This document shows positions 42,124-50,291 of a stretch of DNA of 52,601 bases, piece after piece. The translations under genes and the position numbers were made by a program. Below the pieces are notes generated by a model. That model worked only from the letters and a program-made list of their open reading frames with translations, did not search any database and was not told where the DNA came from. Every line of letters starts with the position of its first letter. Within the stretch, counting starts at the first letter, position 1. The stretch is from JAKPQD01 sp029572965. GTDB lineage: Bacteria; Bacteroidota; Bacteroidia; Bacteroidales; DTGW01. The stretch is taken from contig DAOSPF010000016.1 in assembly GCA_035374585.1 (NCBI GenBank), positions 1-52,601 on the forward strand, given 5' to 3'.

Positions 42124-42205
42124 TTTATATTCAAAAAAAAGTAGATAAACTCGGAGATTCTCAGAAATAGTTTTACATTAGCAGGCATTTTAGAGCCTAA
42201 ATACA

Positions 42206-43540
42206 ATGCAAAAGAACTTAGAAAAAGGTAAAATTGGCCTGTTTACAACTTCTGCCTTTGTCATTGCCAACATGGTTGGAACAGGGGTATTTACTTCTCT
42301 TGGTTTTCAGCTCAATGGAACTGAAAATATTATAGCTGTTTTACTTCTATGGTTTTTGGGAGGGATAATAGCTCTTTGTGGTTCGCTCGTTTATAGTGAA
42401 CTTGGTGCTGCAATGCCCAGGTCCGGAGGCGAATACCATTATCTTACGAAAATTTATCATCCCTGGGTTGGCTTTCTTTCTGGTTGGGTATCGGTTACTG
42501 TTGGTTTTGCAGCTCCGGTAGCGTTAGCAGCAATGGCTTTAGGTAATTATACGTCAAGGGTGATTCCTGTGTTAGCTCCTGAAACTATTGCTATTTCTGT
42601 ATTGTTAGTAATCACTTTTATTCATTCTTTTGATGTAAAAGTTGGAGGAAAGTTTCAAAATGTATTTACCAGTTTTAAAATATTGTTAATAGTGTTTTTT
42701 GTTGTATGTGGTTTTTTATTGGTCCCATCGTTTCAAAGCTTTGCCCCATCTGTAAAAAGTTTTAGTTTGTCCGAGCTGCTTAAGCCTGAATTTTTTGTAT
42801 CATTGATATATGTAACCTATGCATTTTCAGGATGGAACGCTTCTGCTTATATTGCTTCAGAAATAGACCAGCCACAAAAAACTATTCCAAAATCATTAAT
42901 AATAAGCACGTTGATTGTGACGGTGTTGTATTTATTGCTAAACTTAGTATTTTTAATGACAACACCTGTAGGAGAGCTAAAAGGACAACTTGAAGTTGGA
43001 TATATTGCAGCAAACAAAATATTTGGCCTGGTTGGTGGCAACCTGATGGCTGTTTTGATTTCTATATTGTTGATATCGACCATTAGTTCTATGATATTTG
43101 TTGGCCCCAGGGTAACGCAGGTTATGGGAGAAGATATTCGTATTTTCCGTTTTCTGGGCGAAAAATCAAAAAGAGGCACTCCTGTTTATGCTTTAATTCT
43201 GCAATTTGCAATAAGTTTTTTCATGATTCTTACATCAACTTTTGAAAGTGTACTTACATACGCAGGTTTTACCTTGAATTTATTTACATTTCTTACGGTG
43301 ATGGGTGTTTTTGTCCATCGAAAGAAATTCCCCAATGCAGAAAGACCATACAAAACTCTTTGGTATCCCTGGGTACCAATTATATACATGTTTGTAATAT
43401 TATTAACTATTGGATATCTGGTATATATTAGGCCTTACGAATCATTAATGGGTTTTATTACTTTATTTTCCGGGTCTGTGTTTTATATAATTAACCAATG
43501 GATTGATACTCCTAAGAAAAAAGTCAAAGAAAATCAATAA
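42206..43540 (+). CDS. APC family amino-acid permease
   Basis: This 444-residue inner-membrane carrier has about twelve predicted membrane segments of the LeuT-like APC type. The opening IGLFTTSAFVIANMVGTGVF contains the unwound first helix (MVGTGVFTSLG) with its small residues for substrate and cation binding. Later SELGAAMPRSGGEYHYL is the usual family signature. It may take up amino acids or exchange them for products; the substrate is not shown. It starts 82 bp after mltD. An unknown lipoprotein gene lies 10 bp downstream. It is probably part of a weakly linked run with the cell-wall genes rather than of mltD itself. Confidence 0.9.
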   Translation: MQKNLEKGKIGLFTTSAFVIANMVGTGVFTSLGFQLNGTENIIAVLLLWFLGGIIALCGSLVYSELGAAMPRSGGEYHYLTKIYHPWVGFLSGWVSVTVGFAAPVALAAMALGNYTSRVIPVLAPETIAISVLLVITFIHSFDVKVGGKFQNVFTSFKILLIVFFVVCGFLLVPSFQSFAPSVKSFSLSELLKPEFFVSLIYVTYAFSGWNASAYIASEIDQPQKTIPKSLIISTLIVTVLYLLLNLVFLMTTPVGELKGQLEVGYIAANKIFGLVGGNLMAVLISILLISTISSMIFVGPRVTQVMGEDIRIFRFLGEKSKRGTPVYALILQFAISFFMILTSTFESVLTYAGFTLNLFTFLTVMGVFVHRKKFPNAERPYKTLWYPWVPIIYMFVILLTIGYLVYIRPYESLMGFITLFSGSVFYIINQWIDTPKKKVKENQ

Positions 43541-43550
43541 TATTTTAGTT

Positions 43551-44684
43551 ATGAAATTGAATAAAGTTGTTATTGCAATAATGATCCCGATGGCTTTATT
43601 AGCAATTATTTCTTGCAATAATGCCAATGGATCTGGCATTAATAATGCAAAAAAGCATTCTGCCGAGTCTGTTACCCTCAATAATATTGCTAATTATATT
43701 GCCGGTTTAGAAACCGATACCAGTTGGGAGCAAAAAAGACTTACCAAGTTTGCCGATTGGCAAAAATATAAGGCAGAATCAAAAAATGCCTGGGAAAAGT
43801 TTTATAAAGAAGCCTCAAAATATTCTGCATTTGCTCAAAAAGAAATACCTCATAAATACGACACAATAGAAACCTTATTTTATCCTTTTAGCGGGCCCGA
43901 TTTTCTTTTTGCTAATACCTTATTTCCAAAGGTTAAGAATATTATCCTTATTGGGTTGGAGAAACCAGGGAGCGTGCCTAAGCTTCAGAACCTTGATGAA
44001 AAAAATTTGGCAGACGTTTTAAATTTATACAAAAAAGCAATTGAAGATGTCATGCAATTGAGTTTCTTCAGGACACTTGATATGAAAGAAGAACTTGCTA
44101 ATAGTAACATTGACGGTACAACTCCAGTGCTTATGTTGTTTTTGGTAAGAAGTGAAAAGAGAATAAATAAAGTTGAATACATCAACCTTAATGAAAATGG
44201 TAATTTGGTGGTTGTTGACCCTGAAAAGGTTAAGGATTACATTGGAGTTAAGATTTATTACACTGACAAGGACAACGAAGTGGAAAAAACAATATTATAT
44301 CTTTCTACTAATCTGGCTGATCCTTCACTTTCAAAAGACAAAGCATTCATGGCATTTTTGAAAAACATAGACAATCCTTGTATAACACTTGTAAAATCTG
44401 CTACCTACCTGATGCATAAATCGTACTTTTCTATTATTAGAAATACATGCTTGGAGCATTCGGCTTTGATTGTCCAGGATGATTCAGGAATTGCTTATAA
44501 ATTTTTTGCCCCTGAAAAGTGGGACCTAAGTTTGTATGGGTCATATACTAAGCCTATTAAATTGTTTGAAGAATTCTATGAACCTGAATTAACAAAGGCT
44601 TTTGAAACAAAAAAAGCCAAACCAATCAATTTTAGGTTTGGGTATAGCCAAAAATCTTGTATTTTGATTGCAGAAAGAAAATAA
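43551..44684 (+). CDS. Putative lipoprotein of unknown function
   Basis: This 377-residue lipoprotein starts at ATG 43551. An upstream in-frame start would overlap the permease gene and break the signal peptide. The signal MKLNKVVIAIMIPMALLAIISC has the lipobox IISC with acylated Cys22. The mature part has a conserved-looking motif YPFSGPDFLFANTLFP (about 112-127), then NIILIGLEKPGSVPKL. I have a faint memory of similar proteins with this motif but cannot name the family. There are further Cys residues near the C-terminus (NPC, NTC, KSC). It lies between a permease and an M23 peptidase gene, so an envelope role is inferred. Confidence 0.75.
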   Translation: MKLNKVVIAIMIPMALLAIISCNNANGSGINNAKKHSAESVTLNNIANYIAGLETDTSWEQKRLTKFADWQKYKAESKNAWEKFYKEASKYSAFAQKEIPHKYDTIETLFYPFSGPDFLFANTLFPKVKNIILIGLEKPGSVPKLQNLDEKNLADVLNLYKKAIEDVMQLSFFRTLDMKEELANSNIDGTTPVLMLFLVRSEKRINKVEYINLNENGNLVVVDPEKVKDYIGVKIYYTDKDNEVEKTILYLSTNLADPSLSKDKAFMAFLKNIDNPCITLVKSATYLMHKSYFSIIRNTCLEHSALIVQDDSGIAYKFFAPEKWDLSLYGSYTKPIKLFEEFYEPELTKAFETKKAKPINFRFGYSQKSCILIAERK

Positions 44685-44691
44685 TAAATTT

Positions 44692-44697
44692 GGGAGG
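44692..44697 (+). promoter_or_regulatory. Strong Shine-Dalgarno sequence before the M23 gene
   Basis: GGGAGG lies five bases before the ATG at 44703, within GGGAGGAAGGC. Most other starts in this window have AT-rich leaders without such a site, so it stands out and also confirms this start. Confidence 0.6.
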
Positions 44698-44702
44698 AAG
44701 GC

Positions 44703-45596
44703 ATGGGGAGAAACCTTATCGTAACAGCGCTGTCAATGTTTATTTTTATTAACATTGAAGCTGAAAGTATATCTAAAGCATTGCCTGGAGTTGATACCAG
44801 CTATGTAACATCTGAAGACAGCTTGTTTAAACAAGATACAGTGTATGTAGAAGAGCTTCAGGAAAGTGATTTTCAAGATTATCTTGATACTGTGTCAATG
44901 GCGGTAGATACTGTCTTTTGGGACAATAAAATGATTAATTCGGGCCGTTTTGATTCAAAAAATATGTGCGATACGGTTAGCTTTGTGTTAAGAGATTCGA
45001 CAACTGGGAAAAACTTTTATATTCCATTTAAAAACTATATTACCAGTAATTTTGGGCCTCGCAGGTATATCTTTCATTATGGTGTAGATATTAAGCTATT
45101 TAAAGGGGATTCAGTTCATGCTGCCATGGATGGGGTAGTCAGGGTCACAAAGTATGATAGGCGTGGTTTTGGTAATGTTATAGTGATAAGGCATTCATCT
45201 GGGTTGGAGTCTATATATGGGCATTTGTCAAAAGTACTTGTTGAGCCCAATCAGAAGGTAAAAGCTGGCGAGGTTATTGGGCTCGGAGGTAATACCGGCC
45301 GTTCTACAGGTTCTCATTTGCATTTAGAATTTAGGTATAAAGGCGAACCTTTTGACCCCAATTATGTGATTGATTTTGAAAAATCATGTTTGCGCCGAGA
45401 TACGCTTGTTTTGACAAGAAATAATTTTGAATATCTTGTAGAACTTAGAAAAGCGAAATATTGCACTGTACGAAAAGGCGATAATCTTGGTAAAATAGCC
45501 CGAAGGTATCATACAACTGTTGCCAAACTTTGTTCTTTGAACCATATTAACCGAAAAACCATTATCAGGGCTGGCCGTAAGCTGAGATATCAATAA
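44703..45596 (+). CDS. M23 peptidase with C-terminal LysM domain
   Basis: This 297-residue exported zinc peptidase is of the LytM/M23 type. A signal peptide spans about 1-20. The M23 domain (about 112-225) has zinc ligands His125 and Asp129 in FHYGVDIKL and His207 in SHLHLEF, plus the catalytic-side His174 in IYGHLS. All four are present, so it is likely an active peptidoglycan endopeptidase and not a degenerate EnvC/NlpD-type regulator. A single LysM domain (about 252-296: CTVRKGDNLGKIARRY) anchors it to the wall. It is 18 bp after the lipoprotein gene and 12 bp before the MFS carrier gene. Confidence 0.92.
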   Translation: MGRNLIVTALSMFIFINIEAESISKALPGVDTSYVTSEDSLFKQDTVYVEELQESDFQDYLDTVSMAVDTVFWDNKMINSGRFDSKNMCDTVSFVLRDSTTGKNFYIPFKNYITSNFGPRRYIFHYGVDIKLFKGDSVHAAMDGVVRVTKYDRRGFGNVIVIRHSSGLESIYGHLSKVLVEPNQKVKAGEVIGLGGNTGRSTGSHLHLEFRYKGEPFDPNYVIDFEKSCLRRDTLVLTRNNFEYLVELRKAKYCTVRKGDNLGKIARRYHTTVAKLCSLNHINRKTIIRAGRKLRYQ

Positions 45597-45608
45597 TCAG
45601 TTGAAAAT

Positions 45609-46964
45609 ATGAGCCAGTCCAACAATACAGGTGCGCCTTTTTTGGTAAGATGGGTGATACTAATTATTATTAGTGTTGCCATGATGGGTAATTACTATAT
45701 ATATGATAGTATTAGCCCATTGGCTGATATGCTAAAAGTTCAGTTAGGGTTTTCGAGTACTGCAATAGGTACATTAAACGCAATATACAGCATCCCCAAT
45801 ATTTTTATGGTACTTATTGGGGGAATTATTATTGATAAAATTGGTGTGCGAAAAGCAGGGCTTATTTTCACTGCATTAATCATGTTTGGGGCTGTCATTA
45901 CCTGCTTAAAAGGTAGTTTGATAGTAATGGCGACCGGCCGTCTGATTTTTGGGCTTGGGGCCGAGTCTATGATTGTTGCCATTACCACCTCTATAGCCCG
46001 TTGGTTTAAAGGAAAAGAATTTTCGTTTGCTTTTGGCATAAACCTTACTGTTGCAAGGCTTGGTTCTTTTCTGGCTTTAAACTCGCCCAACTGGGCAGCA
46101 TCGTTTTATGCTAAAGGTTGGCAGTTTCCTTTGTTTATTGCTGCTATTGCCGGTATTGCTGCTGTAATTTGTATGGTGGTGTTTTATTTTGCTGATGGCA
46201 TTGCAGGTAAAAGATACCATCTTCCTAAAGAAGGAAACCAGGACAAAATTGAGTGGAAAGCCATTTTTAAGTTTTCAACATCTTTTTGGTTTATCAGTAT
46301 GCTTTGTATCGTTTTTTACTCTGCCATGTTCCCTTTTCAGACTTTTGCAGTAATGTTTTTTGAGCATTCATACAACTTAGATAATGGTGCTGGTGGCTTG
46401 CTTTCGAGTATGCTGACTTTGGCAGCCATGATATTTACACCCATCTTTGGATATTTATCAGATCTTGTAGGGCGTCGTTCGTTGTTTATGATTATAGGCT
46501 CATTGATGATTATCCCATTGTACCTGATGTTGGGCTACCATGTTGATTTAGTTTCGGCTTTGCACCTGTCTTCTACATGGCATGTAAGTATAAAAATTCT
46601 GAGCATAGATGCTTTTATTTCGCCCAATGTGCTTATTCCAATGTTTGTAATGGGATTGGCGTTTGCTATGATTCCGGCACTTATGTGGCCTTCGGTTGCA
46701 TTGGTGGTTGACAATTCAAAGCTTGGAACAGCTTATGGCCTGATGACTATGATACAGAATATCGGGTTGGTTGGCTTTAATCTGTTGATTGGCGTTGTTA
46801 ACGACCATTTTCAGGCAGGAGCAGGCAATCCGGATGGCTACATTCCAGGCATGTGGTTGTTTTCAATGTGTGGAGTGTTAGGTATTGTGTTTTCCTTTCT
46901 TTTACGTAAGAGTGCAAAAACTGAAAAAGGGGTCACGCTTGATTTACCAATGAGAAAGAAATAA
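45609..46964 (+). CDS. MFS transporter
   Basis: This 451-residue inner-membrane carrier has twelve predicted membrane segments in two six-helix halves. The A-motif-like loop GGIIIDKIGVRKAG (after helix 2) and its counterpart in the second half, GYLSDLVGRRSL, are diagnostic. The overall pattern (IARWFKGKEFSFAFGI) resembles carriers of small organic anions or sugar phosphates, but no substrate is clear. It follows the M23 peptidase gene by 12 bp and may be cotranscribed. Its 3' end lies 4 bp from the end of xseB on the other strand. Confidence 0.9.
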   Translation: MSQSNNTGAPFLVRWVILIIISVAMMGNYYIYDSISPLADMLKVQLGFSSTAIGTLNAIYSIPNIFMVLIGGIIIDKIGVRKAGLIFTALIMFGAVITCLKGSLIVMATGRLIFGLGAESMIVAITTSIARWFKGKEFSFAFGINLTVARLGSFLALNSPNWAASFYAKGWQFPLFIAAIAGIAAVICMVVFYFADGIAGKRYHLPKEGNQDKIEWKAIFKFSTSFWFISMLCIVFYSAMFPFQTFAVMFFEHSYNLDNGAGGLLSSMLTLAAMIFTPIFGYLSDLVGRRSLFMIIGSLMIIPLYLMLGYHVDLVSALHLSSTWHVSIKILSIDAFISPNVLIPMFVMGLAFAMIPALMWPSVALVVDNSKLGTAYGLMTMIQNIGLVGFNLLIGVVNDHFQAGAGNPDGYIPGMWLFSMCGVLGIVFSFLLRKSAKTEKGVTLDLPMRKK

Positions 46965-46968
46965 AATT

Positions 46969-47169
46969 TTACTCCTTTATTTCGTTAATTATTTTATTTA
47001 CCTGTTCTTCTGTTTGTCTGAGTTTTTCTTTACAGAAAAGTACCAGCTCAGATATTCTTTTTACTTTTTCGGATAATTCGTCAATAGAAAATTGGTTATT
47101 TTCAATACCCTCAACAATCATTTCTATTTCTGCCATGGCATTTTCGTATGTCAAACCTTTTTTACTCAT
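46969..47169 (-). CDS. xseB: Exodeoxyribonuclease VII small subunit
   Basis: This is a 66-residue XseB-type helical hairpin (LTYENAMAEIEMIVEGIENN ... ELSEKVKRISELVLFCKEKL), the normal size for this subunit. It associates with XseA and degrades single-stranded DNA. I chose the ATG at 47169; a longer open frame that extends to 47661 reads back through asd and has no XseB-like sequence in its extra part. Here xseB stands alone; xseA is not next to it. A TACTTTTG element (minus strand, 47188-47181) lies 11 bp before the start. Confidence 0.9.
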   Translation of the reverse strand: MSKKGLTYENAMAEIEMIVEGIENNQFSIDELSEKVKRISELVLFCKEKLRQTEEQVNKIINEIKE

Positions 47170-47180
47170 ATTTTTTTCTG

Positions 47181-47188
47181 CAAAAGTA
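47181..47188 (-). promoter_or_regulatory. -7 element of xseB
   Basis: On the minus strand 47188-47181 reads TACTTTTG, a full TAnnTTTG match. No good -33 TTTG is visible. With the asd element at 47230-47237 it makes up a divergent promoter region of under 100 bp. Confidence 0.4.
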
Positions 47189-47229
47189 TTAAAAAAAGAG
47201 GTGCAGGTGTTTAATTTGCGTAATTTTCG

Positions 47230-47237
47230 TAATTTTG
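47230..47237 (+). promoter_or_regulatory. -7 element of asd
   Basis: TAATTTTG fits TAnnTTTG and lies 29 bp before the asd ATG. A TTTG at 47215-47218 is only 11 bases upstream, too close to be the usual partner, so support comes from the -7 box alone. Confidence 0.4.
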
Positions 47238-47266
47238 CATCAATTATAACCAAAAAATTTATATAC

Positions 47267-48274
47267 ATGAAAGTTGCAATCGTTGGAGTTAGTGGCGCTG
47301 TGGGCCAGGAATTCCTTAAAGTGTTGGAAGAACGTAACTTCCCTGCAGATGAATTAGTATTGTTTGGTTCGGCCCGTAGTGCCGGCAATTCATACAATTT
47401 TATGGGTAAAAGTATCACTGTTAAGGAACTAAAGCATAATGATGATTTTAAGGGTATTGATATAGCTTTAACATCAGCCGGAGCTAGTACATCAAAAGAA
47501 TTTGCAACTGATATAACCAAGTTTGGCGCTGTAATGATTGACAATTCAAGCGCTTTTCGTATGGATGCAGATGTACCATTGGTGGTACCAGAAGTAAATC
47601 CTATGGATTGTAAAAATCGTCCTCGTAATATTATTGCCAACCCTAATTGTTCAACAATCATTATGGTAGTTGCGTTGAAACCAATTCAGGATTTGTCGCC
47701 TATTAAACGTATTCATGTAGCTACATACCAGGCTGCCAGTGGCGCTGGTGCTGCTGCTATGGATGAGTTGTTTGCGCAAATGAAGCAAGTGGTTAACCAT
47801 GAAAAAGTGCATGTCGAAAAGTTTAAATACCAATTGGCTACTAACCTTATTCCTCAGATAGATGTATTTACCGATAACGATTACACCAAAGAGGAAATGA
47901 AGATGCACAACGAAACACGCAAGATTATGCACTCTGACGTATGTGTAAGCGCTACAACAATCAGGGTTCCTGTATTACGTGCCCACTCAGAAGCTGTTTG
48001 GGTTGAAACTGAAAAACCTCTTGAAGTTGCTGCTGTTCGTGCTGCATTTGAAAAGGCAGAAGGTCTTGTTGTACAGGATGACCCTAAAAATAGCATTTAT
48101 CCTATGCCTTTAATGGTAGCCGGAGCTGATCCTGTGTATGTAGGCCGTTTGCGTAAAGATATTGCCAATCCTAACGGTATTACCTTCTGGTGCGTTGGAG
48201 ACCAAATCAAGAAAGGTGCGGCATTGAATGCTGTTCAGATTGCCGAATACATGATTAAAAACAGACTGCTGTAA
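47267..48274 (+). CDS. asd: Aspartate-semialdehyde dehydrogenase
   Basis: This 335-residue enzyme reduces aspartyl phosphate to the semialdehyde with NADPH, on the route to lysine/diaminopimelate, threonine and methionine. The Rossmann start MKVAIVGVSGAVGQEF fixes the start at 47267; upstream in-frame codons add no family sequence. The catalytic Cys128 is in ANPNCSTI, and the active-site loop AHSEAVWVE contains the conserved His. The length fits the family. It is followed by a strong terminator, so it is likely transcribed alone. Because asd supplies diaminopimelate, it belongs with the cell-wall theme of this region. Confidence 0.96.
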   Translation: MKVAIVGVSGAVGQEFLKVLEERNFPADELVLFGSARSAGNSYNFMGKSITVKELKHNDDFKGIDIALTSAGASTSKEFATDITKFGAVMIDNSSAFRMDADVPLVVPEVNPMDCKNRPRNIIANPNCSTIIMVVALKPIQDLSPIKRIHVATYQAASGAGAAAMDELFAQMKQVVNHEKVHVEKFKYQLATNLIPQIDVFTDNDYTKEEMKMHNETRKIMHSDVCVSATTIRVPVLRAHSEAVWVETEKPLEVAAVRAAFEKAEGLVVQDDPKNSIYPMPLMVAGADPVYVGRLRKDIANPNGITFWCVGDQIKKGAALNAVQIAEYMIKNRLL

Positions 48275-48290
48275 AAAGTTGATTATAAAT

Positions 48291-48320
48291 AAAAAAAGCT
48301 TGCTTCGGCAGGCTTTTTTT
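48291..48320 (+). terminator. Rho-independent terminator of asd
   Basis: A-tract, then GCTTGC-TTCG-GCAGGC, then TTTTTTT. The stem has one G-T pair, is capped by a stable TTCG loop and is extended by A-T pairs. It starts 16 bp after the asd stop codon. Confidence 0.85.
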
Positions 48321-48350
48321 ATGTTAATTTCAATATAAAAATCAAATTGT

Positions 48351-48382
48351 TCTGCCGAAAATAAAATAGTCGGGTATTTTTG
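48351..48382 (+). promoter_or_regulatory. Promoter of the GH5 gene
   Basis: TATTTTTG (48375-48382) is a perfect -7 box. TCTG (48351-48354), one base off TTTG, lies 20 bases upstream. The ATG at 48414 follows after a short leader. The preceding terminator makes an independent promoter necessary. Confidence 0.5.
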
Positions 48383-48413
48383 TAGCATTAACCAAAAACT
48401 TGAATTTTTTAAC

Positions 48414-49397
48414 ATGAAAAAACTAAATGAAATTAAGAAAGGTATATTTTTTATACTTGCAATGATGGCAATGATGGATATTTCAGCTCAAAACCCGGTT
48501 GGCAGGCATGGTTTTTTAAAGGTAAAAGGCAATAAAATAGTAGGCGAGAAAGGTGAAGAGGCCCAATTGCGCGGGATGTCATTGTGCTGGACACAATGGT
48601 TTGGCAAACATTACAATTACCAAACAGTTCAATGGCTGCAAGAAGACTGGAAATGCGATGTAGTGCGTGCTGCAATGGCTGTTGAACACGACGGGTACCT
48701 TGTACATCCTGATATGGAGCAAATGAAAATAGAAACCGTTATCAATGCTGCTATTGATATTGGTATGTATGTTATTATAGACTGGCACGACCATCATGCC
48801 CAGCGCAATGTTGAGGCTGCTAAACGCTTTTTTGGCGAGATGGCGCGCAAGTATGCCTTATTTCCTAATATTATATATGAGCTATACAATGAACCGCTCC
48901 AGATTTCATGGAAAGATTCAATTAAACCATATTGTGAGGCTGTGATTGCTGAGATTCGCAAACATGACAAACGCAACCTGGTTATTTGCGGTACTCCTAC
49001 CTGGTCGCAAGATGTAGAAGTGGCAGCTGCTGACCCTGTTAAAGATGAGAATGTGGCTTATGCCATGCATTTTTATGCTGCTACTCACAAACAGTTTTTG
49101 AGGGACAAAACCAAAAAGGCTTTGGATATGGGTGTGGCTGTGTTTGTATCGGAGTTTGGAATATGCGATGCCAGTGGCAGAGACCCTATTGACTATGAAG
49201 AAACCAAAACCTGGCTTAAGTTTTGTGATGAAAACAAGCTAAGCTATTGCAACTGGGGTATTTACGATAAAAAAGAGGCTGCAGCTGCTCTTTATCCCGG
49301 AAAGAACACCTTTGGCGGATGGACTTTCGAAATGTTGACCCCGTCTGGAAAATTTATCAGGGCCTGGCTGAGAAAAGAAGCATTGGTAACAAAGTAA
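48414..49397 (+). CDS. Secreted glycoside hydrolase family 5 (endoglucanase-like)
   Basis: This 327-residue enzyme has a signal peptide (about 1-25, ending MMDISAQ) and a GH5 (alpha/beta)8 barrel. The acid/base Glu is in IIYELYNEP and the nucleophile Glu in VFVSEFGICDASG; both are intact. Other family marks are IDWHDHHAQRN and CGTPTWSQDV. The pattern fits the GH5_2-like cellulase branch, so a beta-glucan or related hemicellulose is the likely substrate, but the subfamily is not certain. No carbohydrate-binding module or SusCD pair is adjacent, so it does not sit in a recognisable polysaccharide locus. It has its own promoter and terminator. Confidence 0.9.
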   Translation: MKKLNEIKKGIFFILAMMAMMDISAQNPVGRHGFLKVKGNKIVGEKGEEAQLRGMSLCWTQWFGKHYNYQTVQWLQEDWKCDVVRAAMAVEHDGYLVHPDMEQMKIETVINAAIDIGMYVIIDWHDHHAQRNVEAAKRFFGEMARKYALFPNIIYELYNEPLQISWKDSIKPYCEAVIAEIRKHDKRNLVICGTPTWSQDVEVAAADPVKDENVAYAMHFYAATHKQFLRDKTKKALDMGVAVFVSEFGICDASGRDPIDYEETKTWLKFCDENKLSYCNWGIYDKKEAAAALYPGKNTFGGWTFEMLTPSGKFIRAWLRKEALVTK

Positions 49398-49423
49398 AAG
49401 AGACAAGAACCAAGAGACAAGAA
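49398..49423. repeat. Tandem 14-base direct repeat AAGAGACAAGAACC
   Basis: AAGAGACAAGAA occurs at 49398-49409 and again at 49412-49423 with CC between. The first copy begins exactly after the GH5 stop codon. It is purine-rich and does not fold. It may be a short tandem-repeat element. Confidence 0.55.
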
Positions 49424-49444
49424 ATACTTAGTCAAGATAATATT

Positions 49445-49487
49445 AAAGCGTTTCATTGAAGGTAAAACTGAAATGGAACGCTTTTTT
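49445..49487 (+). terminator. Rho-independent terminator of the GH5 gene
   Basis: AAAGCGTTTCATT (49445-49457) pairs with AAATGGAACGCTTT (49471-49484) with one G-T pair, and a T-run follows at 49482-49487. It lies about 50 bp past the stop codon. Confidence 0.75.
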
Positions 49488-49508
49488 AGTTGGCCGAAAA
49501 AGAGCTAA

Positions 49509-49541
49509 AACCTTTCAAAGTTTCTCAAAATTGGAAAGGTT
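49509..49541 (-). terminator. Possible terminator of the birA-aat transcript
   Basis: AACCTTTC (49509-49516) pairs with GAAAGGTT (49534-49541) around a 17-base loop. On the minus strand a T-rich stretch (TTTTAGCTCTTTTT) follows. It is 36 bp after the aat stop codon. The long loop lowers confidence. Confidence 0.4.
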
Positions 49542-49577
49542 AAGTCGTAAAAAAAGCTTTTTATAAATTTTGAGGGT

Positions 49578-50288
49578 TTACCAAGCTATATTTGAACAGA
49601 AAGAATTGAAACCTGTCCAGTTTGAAGTATTGATTTCTTCTGCGCAAGCTTTTTTTACAATATCTAAAAATGCGCTTCTGTCTATCAATTCAGAACCAAA
49701 GCGCATGAGATGTTCTGTTTGCATTTGGTTGTCTATTATTTGGTAACCTTTCACGTTTAAATACTTTACCAGATGGCAAAAAGCCACTTTTGAAGCATCT
49801 GAAACATGATAAAACATTGATTCTCCAAAAAACACCTTCCCAATAGCCAGTCCGTAGAGGCCTCCAACTAACTTGTCATTCTGATAAGCTTCAATAGAAT
49901 GGGCAATACCCATTTTATGGAGGTTTGCGTATGCATCGATTATTTCATTGGTTATCCAGGTGCCGGTTTGTTTTTTTCTTGCAGTTTTGGCACAATGCAC
50001 AATTACTTCCAAAAATGCGCTGTCGCATTTTATAGTGAACTTTTTCTTTTTAAGAACCGTAAGCAGGCTTTTGCTAACCTTTAATTTTTCGGGGAAAAGT
50101 ACACATCTTGGATTGGGCGACCACCACATGATTGGGTCGCCAGGGTTGAACCAGGGGAAAATTCCGTTTTTATAAGCTAAAATAATCCTTTCGGAAGTTA
50201 AATCACCTCCATAAGCTAAGAACCCATCTTCTTCGGCATACGATGGATGAGGAAATATCAAATCTGCACAAAGTTCAAAAACAGGCAT
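49578..50288 (-). CDS. aat: Leucyl/phenylalanyl-tRNA-protein transferase
   Basis: This 236-residue cytosolic enzyme adds Leu or Phe to proteins with N-terminal Arg or Lys and marks them for the N-end rule pathway through ClpS-ClpAP. Family marks are FPHPSYAEEDGFLAYGGDLT, NGIFPWFNPGDPIMWWSPNP and the C-terminal NQMQTEHLMRFGSELIDR. It is of normal length. It lies 3 bp after birA on the same strand, so the two are cotranscribed. The N-end rule partner clpS is not in the window. Confidence 0.96.
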   Translation of the reverse strand: MPVFELCADLIFPHPSYAEEDGFLAYGGDLTSERIILAYKNGIFPWFNPGDPIMWWSPNPRCVLFPEKLKVSKSLLTVLKKKKFTIKCDSAFLEVIVHCAKTARKKQTGTWITNEIIDAYANLHKMGIAHSIEAYQNDKLVGGLYGLAIGKVFFGESMFYHVSDASKVAFCHLVKYLNVKGYQIIDNQMQTEHLMRFGSELIDRSAFLDIVKKACAEEINTSNWTGFNSFCSNIAW

Positions 50289-50291
50289 GCA

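Noticed and set aside
43503..43550. Upstream start for the lipoprotein gene
   Set aside because: It overlaps the permease gene and would put basic residues before the signal peptide; ATG 43551 gives a proper lipobox distance.
47135..47266. Upstream extension of asd (44 codons)
   Set aside because: It overlaps xseB and its promoter, and the Rossmann start MKVAIVGVSGAVG begins exactly at 47267.
46969..47661. Long 230-codon version of xseB
   Set aside because: The extra N-terminal part is the reverse of asd and has no XseB-like sequence; the 66-residue form from 47169 has the normal family size.
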